Both the position numbers and the translations under genes were made by a program. A stretch of 64,000 bases of DNA from Embiotoca jacksoni. Taxonomy: Eukaryota > Chordata > Actinopteri > Embiotocidae. The notes under the pieces are model-generated. The model worked only from the letters and a program-made list of their open reading frames with translations. It was not told where the DNA came from and ran no database searches. This document shows, in pieces, positions 10,016 through 25,795 of the stretch (positions are counted from its first letter, which is position 1; every line of letters begins with the position of its first letter). The stretch lies in contig JAKOON010000008.1 of assembly GCA_022577435.1 (NCBI GenBank), positions 20,357,001-20,421,000 on the forward strand. The letters run 5' to 3'.

Positions 10016-13000
10016 TAGGCTGATCTAGCTAATGGCCAAACTGACCTTCACAGAAAGTCAAATGGGAAGAAGAGTAAGTAGTGTGTCATACAAAGCCACT
10101 GCAGTTTAATCAAGGCTGTTTCCATTATGCCTGACTTCACCACTGCCTTATGATTTTAGGCAAGTAGTTAAAATTGCATTGATTGCTCAGTATGTGTTGG
10201 ACGACTGGATACATACATCTGATATAAAAAGCAGCATAGACATAAGGGGAAGGACAAGAGAACAAACAATAAAAAGGAAAGTGTGTGGTGTTTATGTCTG
10301 ATTTGTACTGCTGGAGAAGAACAAAAAAATAACATTCTGCCTACTTTTGAAACAGCTTGTATTATTCAGTAATTGCTGAATGTAAACAAATTAAGCTTCC
10401 CCAAGGAAAAACTTCTTTCATTTATTTTAGCGAGCTCGTGCCTAACCATAACATGATATTACTACAGTGTTTCTCATCATAAATAGAGCATCAAGTAGCA
10501 GGAAGGCTGACAAAAGAATAATAATGTATAGAGGCAATATAATTTGGAATTTTTAGAATAGAGCAGGGCTGGATTCATATAAACTAAAATGGCCCCATGC
10601 CTTTCTTCCTCTATCTAGTTTTTATCACATCTTTCCACTCTGCAGTCCATGACACATTTCTCTGCTGTACCTGATTGAGACATAGTCTCAGGCAAATGCT
10701 CACAATGACAACTGCACCTCTCTTAAGATCACTGTAGACTCTCACCCTAAAGTTGTCCTGTCAACAGAGCCTGTAAAACATGCAGCACTTTCCAAATCTG
10801 AATGGGAAAGCTTTGTTGTGGAAAATAACATTTTTGTACAAAGGCTGCAGTGGTCTAGAATGGCAATTTCCTTTGACTTGATTCACAGAAGGCTATTCGC
10901 AATGTTAACAGAGGCTTGTTGCGTACTTAGCACTATTAGTGTAGAAAATCTGAAAATCCCACAGTGAAATACAGAAAGAGCAGATAATAATTTAGTTTCT
11001 TACATTTCTTTCAGTCATTTAGTTTTAGAGCATCAAAATTGTATTGATTAGTTAAAAAAATATTACCTCTGAAAAGAAAGTATAACGAAATTGATAAAGG
11101 TACATATCAAAAGCCAAAATATATTGAAAAGTATTATACAAGTCAAACAAAGCTCTGTGACAAATCCAGGCACCCCATTGGGCAATCAGCATTAGGATGC
11201 ATCATACATTTAGTGCCAGACAAAAATAGAGGAGTGATGTAGCACATATGGCATTTTAATGTGAAACTTTGGCCTTAAGACTAGAAAACTGTTTCATAAC
11301 AAACTGACACCATCATACTTGGTGACTGAGATCACACAGTTTGAATGCCTAAGTCAAGCCAACACATTTACAGTTCTTTCTCAAGCAAAACATAGTTTTG
11401 TCAAAAATAGGACAGCAGTGAAAAAGGATATTTAACAATCTGGAAATTGACTGTGGACAAAGATTACAAAGAGTTGTAGCTCACTCACTGCTGTGTATGT
11501 TATCAATTGTATCTTAGGAGCCCAGTGTGGTATTAATGTTGCATTGTTGTCTATTGTGCTCCAAAGCCCCTCAAGTGTCCGCTCTCATCTCAGCTCATAC
11601 CCAAATATGATTTCACTCTTGATCGCGGTCTCTTTCAAATGTCTCAATATTGTCAGCATTAATAGTAGAAAGTGTCTGTAGCATTTTTACTAATGTGATT
11701 TTCCAGCTTGGTCAATAAGCACATTTTAAAGAGTAATAAATTGACCCTATGTGTAAAGCTTGTAAATGTATAAGACACTGGCTCATTTTCAGCCTCCATA
11801 GTGACACCTATTAGGATTGTTTTTGACAACATGCCTAACATCACCTTGGTACAGAGGAGGCTCGCAGAACTGCAGTGTTGTATGAATACTGGAGGTCACG
11901 GAGGATGTAGAAGCACATACACACAGTGTTTTATCTCCTACAGAGTGTCAATAAACTCAGCATATTTTAATCAGTGTATGGTGAGAGTGTACTTCACTTT
12001 ACTTTTTACCTGAAACACTTTCTGAGCAAAGAAACTATCTAATTCTCAATTCAAATTGCCATTAAATGATCTAAGTTCATTAAACATGCAAGCGGAATAA
12101 CACACATCTCAGAAAGTTGTCCAACTGCATCTTCTCTCCTGTGTTTGCTCAGATGTTACTCCTGCCTCTCTACACTCTATATTATTGTTTTGGATCAGAT
12201 GATTTTCCAAACTCACACATCTTTTTTGCTGTCCTAAACTCTAACTGTTAACCTTAGTTTCCAGTAACAACGTGCTGTGGAGCTAAAATTGAGCAAACCC
12301 TTGATGCACTTGTGCTTCATGAAACATCAGTCACAGTTTTAGATTTTGAACATAAACAAAACGAGCTAACGCTAAATCAATATATTTATTGTAATGTCAT
12401 CTTATTTGATCCTGTGAATTAAAACAAAATTGGATGCTATTCATCACATTTAACTTTATCCTTGTGGGCATACATGCCAATTGTTTTAGAGTCCCACCAC
12501 ACCGATATTTGAACTCCAGTGTTGCAGACATTGGTAATAGATACACATAGCTGTTAATATATTGATCCTTATGAGTCCAGGGCCCACAGATTGAAGAACT
12601 CCCAATAAATCAATGGGTCATATGCAGTCAGCGAGGTGACTTTTCCTGTTTCTTATTGTATTTATTCTGCCGCAGTAATAACTACTCTGGAGGATACAAT
12701 TTGTTGTGTGTTGTGACTAGTTTCCATGATAAATGCAAGCCTCTGTTCCTGTTCGCATTATTTTGCAACGCGATTAAACCGTTAATGAGTAAAGGTGTCT
12801 GTGTGGCCAAAGAACTCGCCCACCGTAGGAGGGGGAAATAATTTCAGCCAGCTGTGCCTTTTCACATTAGCTCTTGCCACTCTCCCAACCCCTCCCTCCT
12901 CATGGAACAACTCCCTGATGCACTCCGAATGACAGAAGAAAGGAAATTATCGAACACCAATACAATAAAGCTGTCTGGTAACTTAATATGGCTGCTGAAT

Positions 13001-13107
13001 AGGGGCACCGTGACCATCTTGCTGTGAGGCGATAATGAGAGTCATCATTCCCTCTTGGGCTGGAAGAAAGGGGCCTCCTCAGTGGTGATGCTGTGTGAGT
13101 GCACATG

Positions 13108-13111
<4 letters not shown>
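10016..13111. other. Non-coding DNA with possible conserved blocks
   Basis: About 3.1 kb without a supported gene or repeat. Blocks at 11160-11290 and 12600-13075 are free of simple repeats and look information-rich (for example GGCAATCAGCATTAGGATGC and GCGATAATGAGAGTCATCAT), the texture typical of conserved non-coding elements. This is a visual judgement only. Confidence 0.4.
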
Positions 13112-13196
<85 letters not shown>

Positions 13197-13211
13197 GTGT
13201 GCATGTGTGTG
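13112..13211. repeat. (GT)n microsatellite
   Basis: A GT run of about 100 bases, pure to about 13190 and then interrupted by GC and AT units (GCGTGTGTGTGCATGTGTGT). Confidence 0.98.
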
Positions 13212-15605
13212 TTAGTCTTTGAGCCTCTTTAGTCCAGTGAGGGACAATAAGCAAACAGCACAGTGCTTTAACAAAGCCAGAGAGATCTCCTACTGAATAC
13301 AGCTTGGGAGAGATCTGCGAGAAATTCTGTTCATTAAATCTGGCTAAAGTCCAAATATTGACTTTCTAAGCTTTAGGGAGACACAAAACATAGATTGTCC
13401 CATATATCATATTATAGGTTCCTTAACCATTTGTATGTTTGGGGAATATGTCTCAGGTTAACAAAAGGAAGCTGTTTTTCAGTGAAGATAAAAGTAACAT
13501 TTGGTAATTGAACTCGACATGATTTCTGATCTAATACGTTGCAACAAAACATTTGTACAAATGACAAAGCGCTGTGTTACCAACGGACTGGTACTCATGA
13601 GAATCATTTATCAAACTTTAAACAAAGGGCTCTTTTTTGTTTATTTACCTCACCGGTAGGCTTTCCATTTAATAATAATCATACAAATTCTAGAAAACTG
13701 TCTCCAAGCAGGTTCGTGGACAATAAAGGAGATCTTCAGGGACGCCATCAGAGATTTACATGCTGAATTACTGTATCTGTAATTTTTTAAGAAGACTTCT
13801 GGTATAGTGCGTAGGGCATCAATTTTTCAAAACTACAGTGCAGTGAATGATTCTTTAGTGTTTTCTTTTACTTGCAGGCCTATGTACAATAAGTTTAACT
13901 TAGTTAAACATTGCCTGAGGAACATATGTGTGAATGTGTGGAGGGGCAGGAGCAGATGGCAGGCAGAAGTCAAAAGGTATGTTGCGCTCGCAGCTATGGA
14001 TGCAGTAAACAAAGGATGAAGTGGCAAACGGGGCAGGCAACTCATTTCAAAGAAAGCTGCTCACTCATTAGCATATATATGCAGAAAGAAGTTTGTAGCA
14101 CAAAGGAGTCTTACTCTCATTCTGCATCAACTATCCACACAAGAATGACACCAAAACAACTCTTAGTGACTTTTACAATTAATCGAGAGCTGAAGTGTAA
14201 AGGACCTGTTGGACCTGTTGGCGGTGCTGGCTGTAGTAGCTACAGTAAAATCAGTGCACAACACAGCAGTGTACCTGAGGAATTGATCCCCGCCCAAGGG
14301 AGTTTTAGTAAGAGGGACTGAACTGTGTTTCTACCTGTGCTGCTGATCGTGGACCCAAAGGTGCACAACAGCAATGAATATTTAATGCAGGGAAAACTGA
14401 GTGCAACTACTGTAAACATGACTAATAAATATATATGAAATCAAAAAGTGTTTTCTCTCCTTTGGTATATGGAAATATATAAAGTTCACAATGTGCTCAC
14501 GACATGTGAGACAATGTAAAATGCACCAATCAATACTTTGAATGGCAACTGTTACCATTTCTTTCTTTCAGGGACAATACCAATATTGATTATTTGTAAT
14601 GAACAAATCAAGCAGTCTGTCTGATGTTAAAGTCTTTTCTCACGTAAAAAGTAATATTTGAACACATCTGATGAGGCATAATTGTCATTTGTTCAAATGA
14701 ATTGAATTTAGATATTCCTTAATTCACCATGGGTTCAAAAGGGAATTCTTTGAATTACTAAAAGAAACTTTGAGTTAAGTTTTCTCATGCAACATTCCTT
14801 GCATACATCACAAATCTCATAATGTATTGATAGATATAGGTACAGATATAGATGGACAGAAACAAGATACAGTACAAAGAGCAGCTTCTACAGAAGAATC
14901 TCCAACTACCACTGTGTATTAAACAGTGATGAGTAAGGCATTTACACACAGCAAATTTTTCCTGCATCATGAAAGGGCAAAAATAAATAAACTCGGCACT
15001 GCGGTATGTGATGGGAGGCAAAATATGGTTCGAGTCCAAGTTTATAAACCCCCACCCGCCCCATGTTGATATACTGTAGTTGATAACAGAGAGTAAGTAA
15101 AACTGACATCATTAAGATTCACCAGTGTGCAAGCAAAGCAACACAAGCAACTCTCCCCCAACCCCCAGATGACTATCAAGCACTGTGTTTTCCAAGCATG
15201 GAGGTAATGAGACAAATACTTATTTCTCAAGTAAAAATGGCATGAATATTAGCATCGCATTAGGCCCTGAATTTAATGATTTTGTAAGTACAATATGTCA
15301 CTGTTACTCAGAGGCAAAACATATGTAAACACTGTATAAAGAAGAAGGAGAAAATATGAAGAAAGCGCAGTCTATTTCATTACATTGTCTCACACAGAAG
15401 CATGCCTGAGCGAGGATGGAGGTGGAAATGAGGAAACGATGCGGTATTAAACAAATCACAACTGAGCTTAAACATGGCACTGTGTGAAATGCTGAAGTAA
15501 AAATGGTGCACAAAATATTTTGTTTATCAAGTGTAACGACTTGTATGTACAGTGATGGTTTAGTTAGAAAATGGGACCATCGGTACTCACTAAAGGGGTG
15601 CAAGG
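13212..15605. other. Non-coding DNA, nothing recognised
   Basis: About 2.4 kb. The 136-codon frame at 13911-14321 has no recognisable domain. A small tandem GGACCTGTT x2 (14203-14220) and a CTGTAG-TAG-CTACAG palindrome (about 14231-14245) lie inside it. No repeat family recognised. Confidence 0.5.
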
Positions 15606-15681
15606 GGTCCAATATTCAGGGTTCAGCTCGACTCGCGGACGGAGGTCCAGATATTCAGGGTTCAGTTCAGTTCGGGCACGA
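15606..15681. repeat. Two-copy 38-bp imperfect tandem repeat
   Basis: The unit begins GGTCCA(A/G)ATATTCAGGGTTCAG and occurs at 15606 and again at 15644; the second halves diverge (CTCGACTCG versus TTCAGTTCG). It is locally GC-rich compared with its flanks. It is a short duplication with no visible coding role. Confidence 0.85.
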
Positions 15682-18600
15682 GTTAATGTTCCCTTAATTG
15701 AAGATGGAAAAAACAGTCTGTTAGACTTGCTTGTTTAACTTTGTTTCGGTTGTCATTTTAAACATAGTTAGGGATGAAGACTTCACAGTTGGAGGAGCAC
15801 ATACTAATCATTTCATAATCTATACTGGCTTTACTTAACTAAGATATACACTTCCCAAAAAACATTTTGACTATATATTTTGGAGTAATTTAAAAATTCA
15901 TTTTCAACAGGAGTTTCTATAAAATGAAGAGCAAATGAGGTTAGAATCCAGTTTTCCATTCCTGAGGCCTTCTGCCCTAAATGACAGGCCAGTGGAATGG
16001 ACTGAATCTGCTCGGCCCCGTGAGGTCTATGATGTATACTGTAATTATCTGCTGATTCTCAAAATGGGTGTGTGTAATGAGGCTATGCTGCATGAAGCCC
16101 CAGGCATAAATCACTGTCTTTAACTGACTTCCAGATGACCAACAACACAGAGCAGGAGCAGAGAGAAAGGAGGAAATGGGCTATCTGGGCAGCGGTGCTA
16201 TATAGCATCCAACTTGGACTTCTTATCAGCAAAGGCTATATTGTTTGCCAAACCTGTTTACTTAGGACAGTTTTCTGCCTCCTAAAAATAGTCAGCTCAC
16301 TTGCACTTATTCTCCGTTATTTATCTGTTTATAGGTTGTCTACCAGTGTATCAACTGCTCATGGCTTTATTTAGCTATGCAACACAGGTGGGGACTTTTA
16401 TTAAAGCTATGTTAGGCTCAATTATGTTGAGCTTGTTGTTGAATGGCAACATGCCAGTCAGCCTGTCAGCCTGTCTGCTGTCATTGGTAAAAAACTGCCT
16501 CAGTGGTGTGACTCACACACGCAATCATAAACAAGTAAACAGCCACCACCCGCCACCACAGCAACACACACATTTTGAGTATGAACCTCAACTTTTTCTA
16601 TGGCATACGGTTATTTATAGGAGTTTAATGGACCATATACAGAATTTGAGCGGGTGTTAAACATACACAGTTCAACCACGTGCAACATTATCATCTCATG
16701 AGAGTTAATATAACACATAATGAGGCTAGCATTTTCATCCTTGGTTGGAACATTGTTATCAGCAAACATCAATGAGAAGTTGAAATGTTAAGGGGGCTCA
16801 AATATCACTGTGCATGTGCTGCTGACATTATTTCTGATTACCACTACATATTTAACAAAAAAAAACATTAAAAAAAAATATATATATATAAAAAGAGAGA
16901 TTTTTGTATGCAGTTATCAGTGGGAAATACAAACAAACAAGCTGCAATTACTTTTGCTGACCCTCATACATAAACATAGAAAACACAAAATCTTGAAAAT
17001 AAATTCCCCAGAGAAACAATGAATTCAAGATTTAGTGCAGTCAGTGGACAACCGGAAACAAACAGTACCTGTGACTGAAGATACATCTTAATCAAACATG
17101 GAGCTTTTCCTCTTTATTATTACCCTTCTTTCTGACTTCAGCCTCCCACAATTGACTTTTTTTTTAAATAATATATTTGCACACACTTTAAATCTGAAGG
17201 CATTACTTTAAAACAAAAGCAAATATATTTGAGCAAGTGTGATAGTATTACAGTTCAAACTAATTTTGACTATCAAAAGTGTTACAAACACTGTAATTAT
17301 TGCAGCGATGCATTAAATTGCATAACCCTGGATAGTTATTTCTTTTTTGAATGGTTGTTAAGTCCCCACCATTGCCTTAATCGCAAATTAAACACAACTT
17401 TAAATCATTATTGACATACCAGAAAATATTTATGGTACACAGATTACAGAGAATTAGAGAAAATCTCCATACTCACTCATCACTTTATTGTTGGACAGTT
17501 TGGATGCAAACCGAGCTGTGCGTTGCTCAGAGGTGACACCTTTAAGAAAATAATACCTCACTGTACCTTCTAAACTTCCACTACAGATGAAGTTACACTC
17601 GCAAAATTGCTGTCTCAGCAACATCATACCGTTTACCTAGTTGTTAGCTAGTTGCTAACGTACATTTTTTTTGCTCATGTGATGTTCACAAATGTTTTGG
17701 AGCCGTGTCAGCTTAGTTAAAGTAAAACTAAGTTAATACTATCCGAGCTAACACTAGCATTAGTCATCCCGATGTAGTTAATGCAATGTTCTATTTTTAG
17801 CTCACATTTTAAAACTGCAATTTGTTCTACCATAGAAATATGAACCATTCAGTTTTAACTGCAATGATACTTAATGGCTGGCATTAAATATAAATTGGCT
17901 CACCAAGATCCCTGAGCAGAAGGTTTCAGTGAGCACTGCTGGCGCTGCCATGAGGCATCTGTTCTGTGTGTGGTGGAGAGACGAGGTTTGTGCTTTCAAT
18001 GGTTAGAAAATGTCCATTTACGTCTCCTTCAGTTATGAGGTGGGCCGTTGCCGTTCAAATCAGCAGCCAAGGACCTACGACATAGTTTTAAGGGGCATGT
18101 CTGTCACCGACTGTCACTGTCACCGCTTAAGTGACTGAGTGTCTGTGTCATAAAGTTACACCATCAGTTGGGAGAATGAATGCTGCCTGACGGACTGATG
18201 AAGGGACTGATGAAGTCACCAATGGTTGTCAAAATGCCGAGACTTCCTGTATCCATTTCACATTAAAAGCCCCTCAGCGTTTCACGGTCCAGCAATATAT
18301 TCGATTTTGAGTTAGTCTTGTTGAACAGTTGGTCTACAACTGCACATAACCTCATGCCATTTTATTACTGCGGTCTGTGTGATGGCCAATGCTGCTCTAT
18401 ACAATAGTTGTTTTTACAATGACAAGCATAGTGAAATCAACCATCTAGTCCTAAAATGTGCAAACATTTTTTTTCAAGATTCTTCACAAATGTCCTTCAC
18501 CAGTTCTTCTTATTACTCCGTTTATGAGAGAAATGGGTAAAAATGGGTCGAGCAATATTCAGAACCTCTATCTCATTACATATCGTTTTAATATATTCCA

Positions 18601-19948
18601 CATGTCTGTCACTCTAATTAATGTCAGTCCTTCTCCATAAACCGCCCGGAATGTGAGATTATTTATTGGTACCAAGTCATTTATCACCACCGCGATAAGT
18701 GACACAGAGGGGAAGTGAGAGTTGGTAACATTGCAATTGATCATTTTTCACTCAGAGTGATTGTGGTAAATCCTTGGTTGCAGTGTGATACTGTCAACGC
18801 TGACAACAAAAATAAGGTGCATGAATAAAGCTGGTTATTGAGATTGATTGAGTACCTGCAGAGATATCAGGTTTCAATAAACTTTCCATTACCTGAAATG
18901 GAACAATGGAGGGTTTTAGATCGAGATGTTGCAGCAAAGGATAAACAGATATTAAAGTTATGGTGGCTCAAAGAACTCAGGTGCCTACTTTTGCACTGAT
19001 ATTTTATTCTTTATCTAACTCTCTGAACGCCACATTTTGATGGTGCACAACCATCTTCATTTACCTGAAATTAACATTCAAATTAATTTAATTAATTTGG
19101 ACTTCCTAATTTGTACACTCTAGCCAATGAATCCATAGAAATAGATAAAGCATAGTGTTTTGACCAAGATAAACTGGTAAATGACAAATAGCGGTGTTGG
19201 TGTTCTTTTGCAGTAAAATTAATTTGGTTTCCAATTTATTGAATGAGGTTTGCATGACTGACAGAAAGTCGTAGATCGAATGTACTCAGGCAATTTACAG
19301 TGTTAATGAAAAACAAAATTAAACCAGCATCGCATCATAGTACCATTGCAGCAGTCTGTGGCAACTTATTTTTGGTAATTTTGTGACTAGAATCATGTTG
19401 TACAACCATGTTTTAGTGGAATAGGGTCTAAAGAATACTTTTTCAGTGGATGTGGGTGCGTCTGGTGTTCAACAAGACCAGTTAAAAACTCCTCCCAAGT
19501 AGAGCTGATCTCCTTGTGTGGGAGGTGCAGCTATAATCACAAGTGAATATGACACCTCATATTCCTGTGGGAGGATATACACCAGCCCATTTGCCTACTG
19601 TGCTGTTCAGGTCCCAGAGTAACCATTGCGCAATTCAGCAATAAGTTTAATGACAGATTAGAAAAAGAGACACTCTTGACCTGTGGCAGTAGAGTAGAGG
19701 CACCTTTCAGCTATCGCTACCATCTTTGAAGGTTATTCACCCCACATACACATTTAGACATGCCATTTTGAATGAAAATGCTGTGTTACCTGTCCATCTT
19801 GACTGGTTGAACGATACCCACAAAAGGAAAAACATTTTTTTTTTTTGGATACGATCTAATCTATCTAACAAGTATGGGTTTGATTGGCTGAGAAAACCTT
19901 CACACCTAAATTTCTATACCTTCTTAGCCCTCGCAGGATCAGTAGCCA
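15682..19948. other. Non-coding DNA, possible unidentified transposon remnant
   Basis: About 4.3 kb without a supported gene. An (AT)n run between A runs lies near 16861-16895. The stretch 17480-18400 contains TTAGCTAGTTGCTAACG-type words common in teleost non-autonomous elements, and a perfect 12-base tandem (GGACTGATGAAG x2, 18192-18215), but I cannot place its ends or family. A near-palindromic AAATTAATTTAATTAATTT lies near 19079-19097. Confidence 0.4.
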
Positions 19949-20085
19949 TTTGGAGCCTATCCCAGAGTGTTGCACACATCAGCAGACAACATTTTTCATA
20001 TCTAAGGGCAATTTAGTGTTTGCAATTTACCTAAACTGCAAGTCATTGAGCAGTGGGAGGAAAGTGGAGCACATGGAATGCACAT
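19949..20085. repeat. Decayed copy of a common teleost LINE-associated repeat
   Basis: The words GGAGCCTATCCCAG, GGCAATTTAGTGTTTGCAAT, TACCTAAACTGCAAGTC and GTGGGAGGAAAGTGGAGCAC align in order with a very abundant fish repeat that includes a GACAATTTAGAGTCACCAATTAACCT-like core followed by GACTGTGGGAGGAAACCGGAGCACC. I associate it with the 3' region of RTE/Expander-type LINEs. The copy is substituted and truncated at both ends. Confidence 0.7.
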
Positions 20086-20824
20086 GATTTCAAACCTGGA
20101 ACATTTAAAGCGACAGAACAACTGAGTCACCATCCTTACATCACCTTTAAAATTCTAAAGGTTTATATCAAGTCACTAAAATATCAATTTGGCACAAGTC
20201 AGGAAACAGTGGAATGTACTATGTCATAAAAATAAAAACCACAGCGTCCAAAAGCTGTTTTCCACCAATGAATATTTAAAAAAATTGTTAGCTTTGAACT
20301 CTAGTACTTGGCAACCTGTTAGCTTGGGAAGGACATGCTTACAGAGATCTCGCTCTTGTTCTTTTGTAGGTTAACTGTACTTATTGCTTTGGAAACAAGC
20401 ATCTTCAAAATGAAAATGCATGTAAACTTTAGGTTCATCTTGAGTTAAATACTTTCTGTGCTTTCTGGAACAGCTAAAAAAAAAAGAAGAGCATGATGAT
20501 CTGATGGGCCTCCTTGGGCCATGAATATAATATATAGGTAAACCTGAGGAAAATGAACTTTAATGACCAACATGTAAAGGTAAGAATAATAACATATTGC
20601 TGAAAGTCTCCATGGAACTCTGTTGAACTTTTCTCTTGACTGTGGGATGAGAAGATGAGTTTCATTAGGGGGATAAAACACACTTTAATTAGCTTTACCA
20701 TTAGTCTAGCCCTGCCAAGCCTTCCCAGTCACAGCAGACCTTTAATTCTCTTTAATTACCTTAGAGATACCACTGTATGCACTCTTCCTTGACATCACAA
20801 GACAACATTCATTTCTCAACAAGT
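20086..20824. other. Non-coding DNA, nothing recognised
   Basis: About 740 bases. Open frames of 61-78 codons on both strands have no recognisable protein similarity. Confidence 0.5.
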
Positions 20825-20848
20825 ATGTGCGTCTGTGTGCGTGCGTGC

Positions 20849-20926
<78 letters not shown>

Positions 20927-20964
20927 GTGTGTGTGCGCGTGTGTGTGCGTGCGCATGTGTGTGT
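20825..20964. repeat. (GT)n microsatellite with GC interruptions
   Basis: About 140 bases of TG/GT, with GTGC units at the left end (GTGCGTGCGTGCGTG) and again at the right end. The central part is pure GT. Alternating purine-pyrimidine sequence of this length can adopt Z-DNA. Confidence 0.98.
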
Positions 20965-21664
20965 ACTGGGGAGAAAAGAACATGATGTTTATCTTGTGAC
21001 TAGTGGCGAGACTCATGAGGAAAAGAAACAGTTTTTTACATACAGTATTACAGTTAGTGGATGACTTACTCAAGCAGTTTTCCAATCATTATTCATTTAC
21101 TTAGCCATTTGCTTGTTTTTTTATTAACTAATCACATCAATATATCAACACCATGAATATTGTACATAGATAAATGGGAAGATTTTAAATAAATGTGCTT
21201 CTTGAGATGGATTGGGGGACGAGTGCAAAACTGAGAGAGTAAACTGTAGATTGGTCTCAACGCAAAATATACAACCATGAGCTCAGTCCACCTACAGTAG
21301 TTTTAACGTTAACACTTACAGCACAGTAAAATCAATCACAGCATCATCTGACTTGTCTCTGGGAATTGCTCACTATCGGTTAATATATTACAGCCATAAT
21401 CACCCTGCGCTGGCATGGCCGTCTCCTTCTTAGCAGCCTGCTGACTTACAGTCGGAGCTCTGGTAATTCAAATGAGCCCATCAAGTGGCCTTATGTGGGG
21501 AATTTCCCTCTGGACATCAGACGGGGATCAGCTGAGCCGTGTGGTCTCTTATTCCACATTTCAATCCCTCCTTCATATAAAATAATTCGATTTAGCTCAA
21601 GTTATTTTCGTTGTTTGTTTGTTTTTTAATATTTGTGGCTCTCTTTTGCCTGGACAATAAAATG
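20965..21664. other. Non-coding DNA, possible conserved block
   Basis: No gene supported. The stretch 21350-21560 lacks repeats and contains balanced, word-rich sequence (for example GGTAATTCAAATGAGCCCAT), which resembles conserved non-coding DNA by eye. Confidence 0.35.
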
Positions 21665-21717
21665 ATATATATAGATCTATATATATATCTATATATATAT
21701 AGATCTATATATATATA
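21665..21717. repeat. AT-rich tract holding two AGATCT-centred palindromes
   Basis: Two perfect palindromes sit in tandem: 21665-21686 (22 bp) and 21690-21717 (28 bp), each a TA run symmetric about AGATCT. An AT-only tail and TAATAATAA follow. Such tracts extrude cruciforms readily and vary in length. Confidence 0.9.
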
Positions 21718-25089
<3,372 letters not shown>

Positions 25090-25795
25090 TAATCTACATT
25101 TGAAAATATCAATCTTTTCAGTTTCTGTCAAATCCTCTGAAAGACTGCAACTTGGAGGTTAATGGCTGAAAGCAGCATCATCAAAGGTTCCCGGTGTGCT
25201 TTTTGGAACAACTAAAAGAGAATAACGAGAGGATCCGAGGGCTCCTCATGGTTCATAAATTAAAAGCATTTATCATCGATAGTCTGGTGCAAGACACAGC
25301 CATGTAGTGCCTTATAAAATATTAAAATAATTTTAAAGTCAAAGAGAAAGCCAACCGCTATAAAGACTTTAGTGTATTGTGTACTCTCCTTCTGGTCTTA
25401 GTCAGCACGTGTGCAGCAGGATTCTGGATTAATTAAAACTGATTTATTGTATTCCTCAGTAGACCAGAAAGGAGAGTATTACAACAATCTAGCCTGCTGG
25501 TTCTAAAAGCCTGCATTAGTCTCTGTGTGGTGCTCAGCGGGACAAACGGCCTCACTTTGGAATTTTTTTTTTTTTCCAAAAAAGCAGATTTTGTGACACC
25601 TGACACATGAAATTTAAATCAGAAACAAAGATCACTCCAAGATCTCTTGCTTCCTGGCTTCAGGGTGAGTCCCAGTATGTTCAGTTTGGAGGCCAGTATC
25701 TCTCTCTGAGCCTTTGAACAAATGATCGCTTTTATCTTGGTTGAACTGTAGAAAAAAAAAAAAAAAAAAAGGGCATTTCTATCTAAAATGCAGGT
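25090..25795 (-). pseudogene. L2-type LINE reverse transcriptase, C-terminal fragment, decayed
   Basis: Read on the minus strand, several blocks typical of the C-terminal part of L2/CR1-type reverse transcriptase appear in order. They are AQREILASKLNILGLTLKP (about 25716-25660), FHVSGVTKSAF (about 25617-25579), SRLDCCNTLLSGL (near 25499-25460), LIQNPAAHVLTKTRRRVH (about 25433-25380), a stretch like FKIILIFYKALHGC (about 25341-25294), and an end like KLWNSLPEDL (near 25160-25131). The blocks fall in different frames and contain stops (for example TAA before LIQN), so the copy is dead. The catalytic YADD region and ORF1 are not seen, consistent with 5' truncation. A run of 19 A (25752-25770) interrupts it. 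LINE membership is clear from the ordered blocks; the exact family is inferred. Confidence 0.85.

Noticed and set aside
13911..14321. A 136-codon plus-strand open frame
   Set aside because: No domain, signal peptide or family resemblance, and no splice or promoter context.
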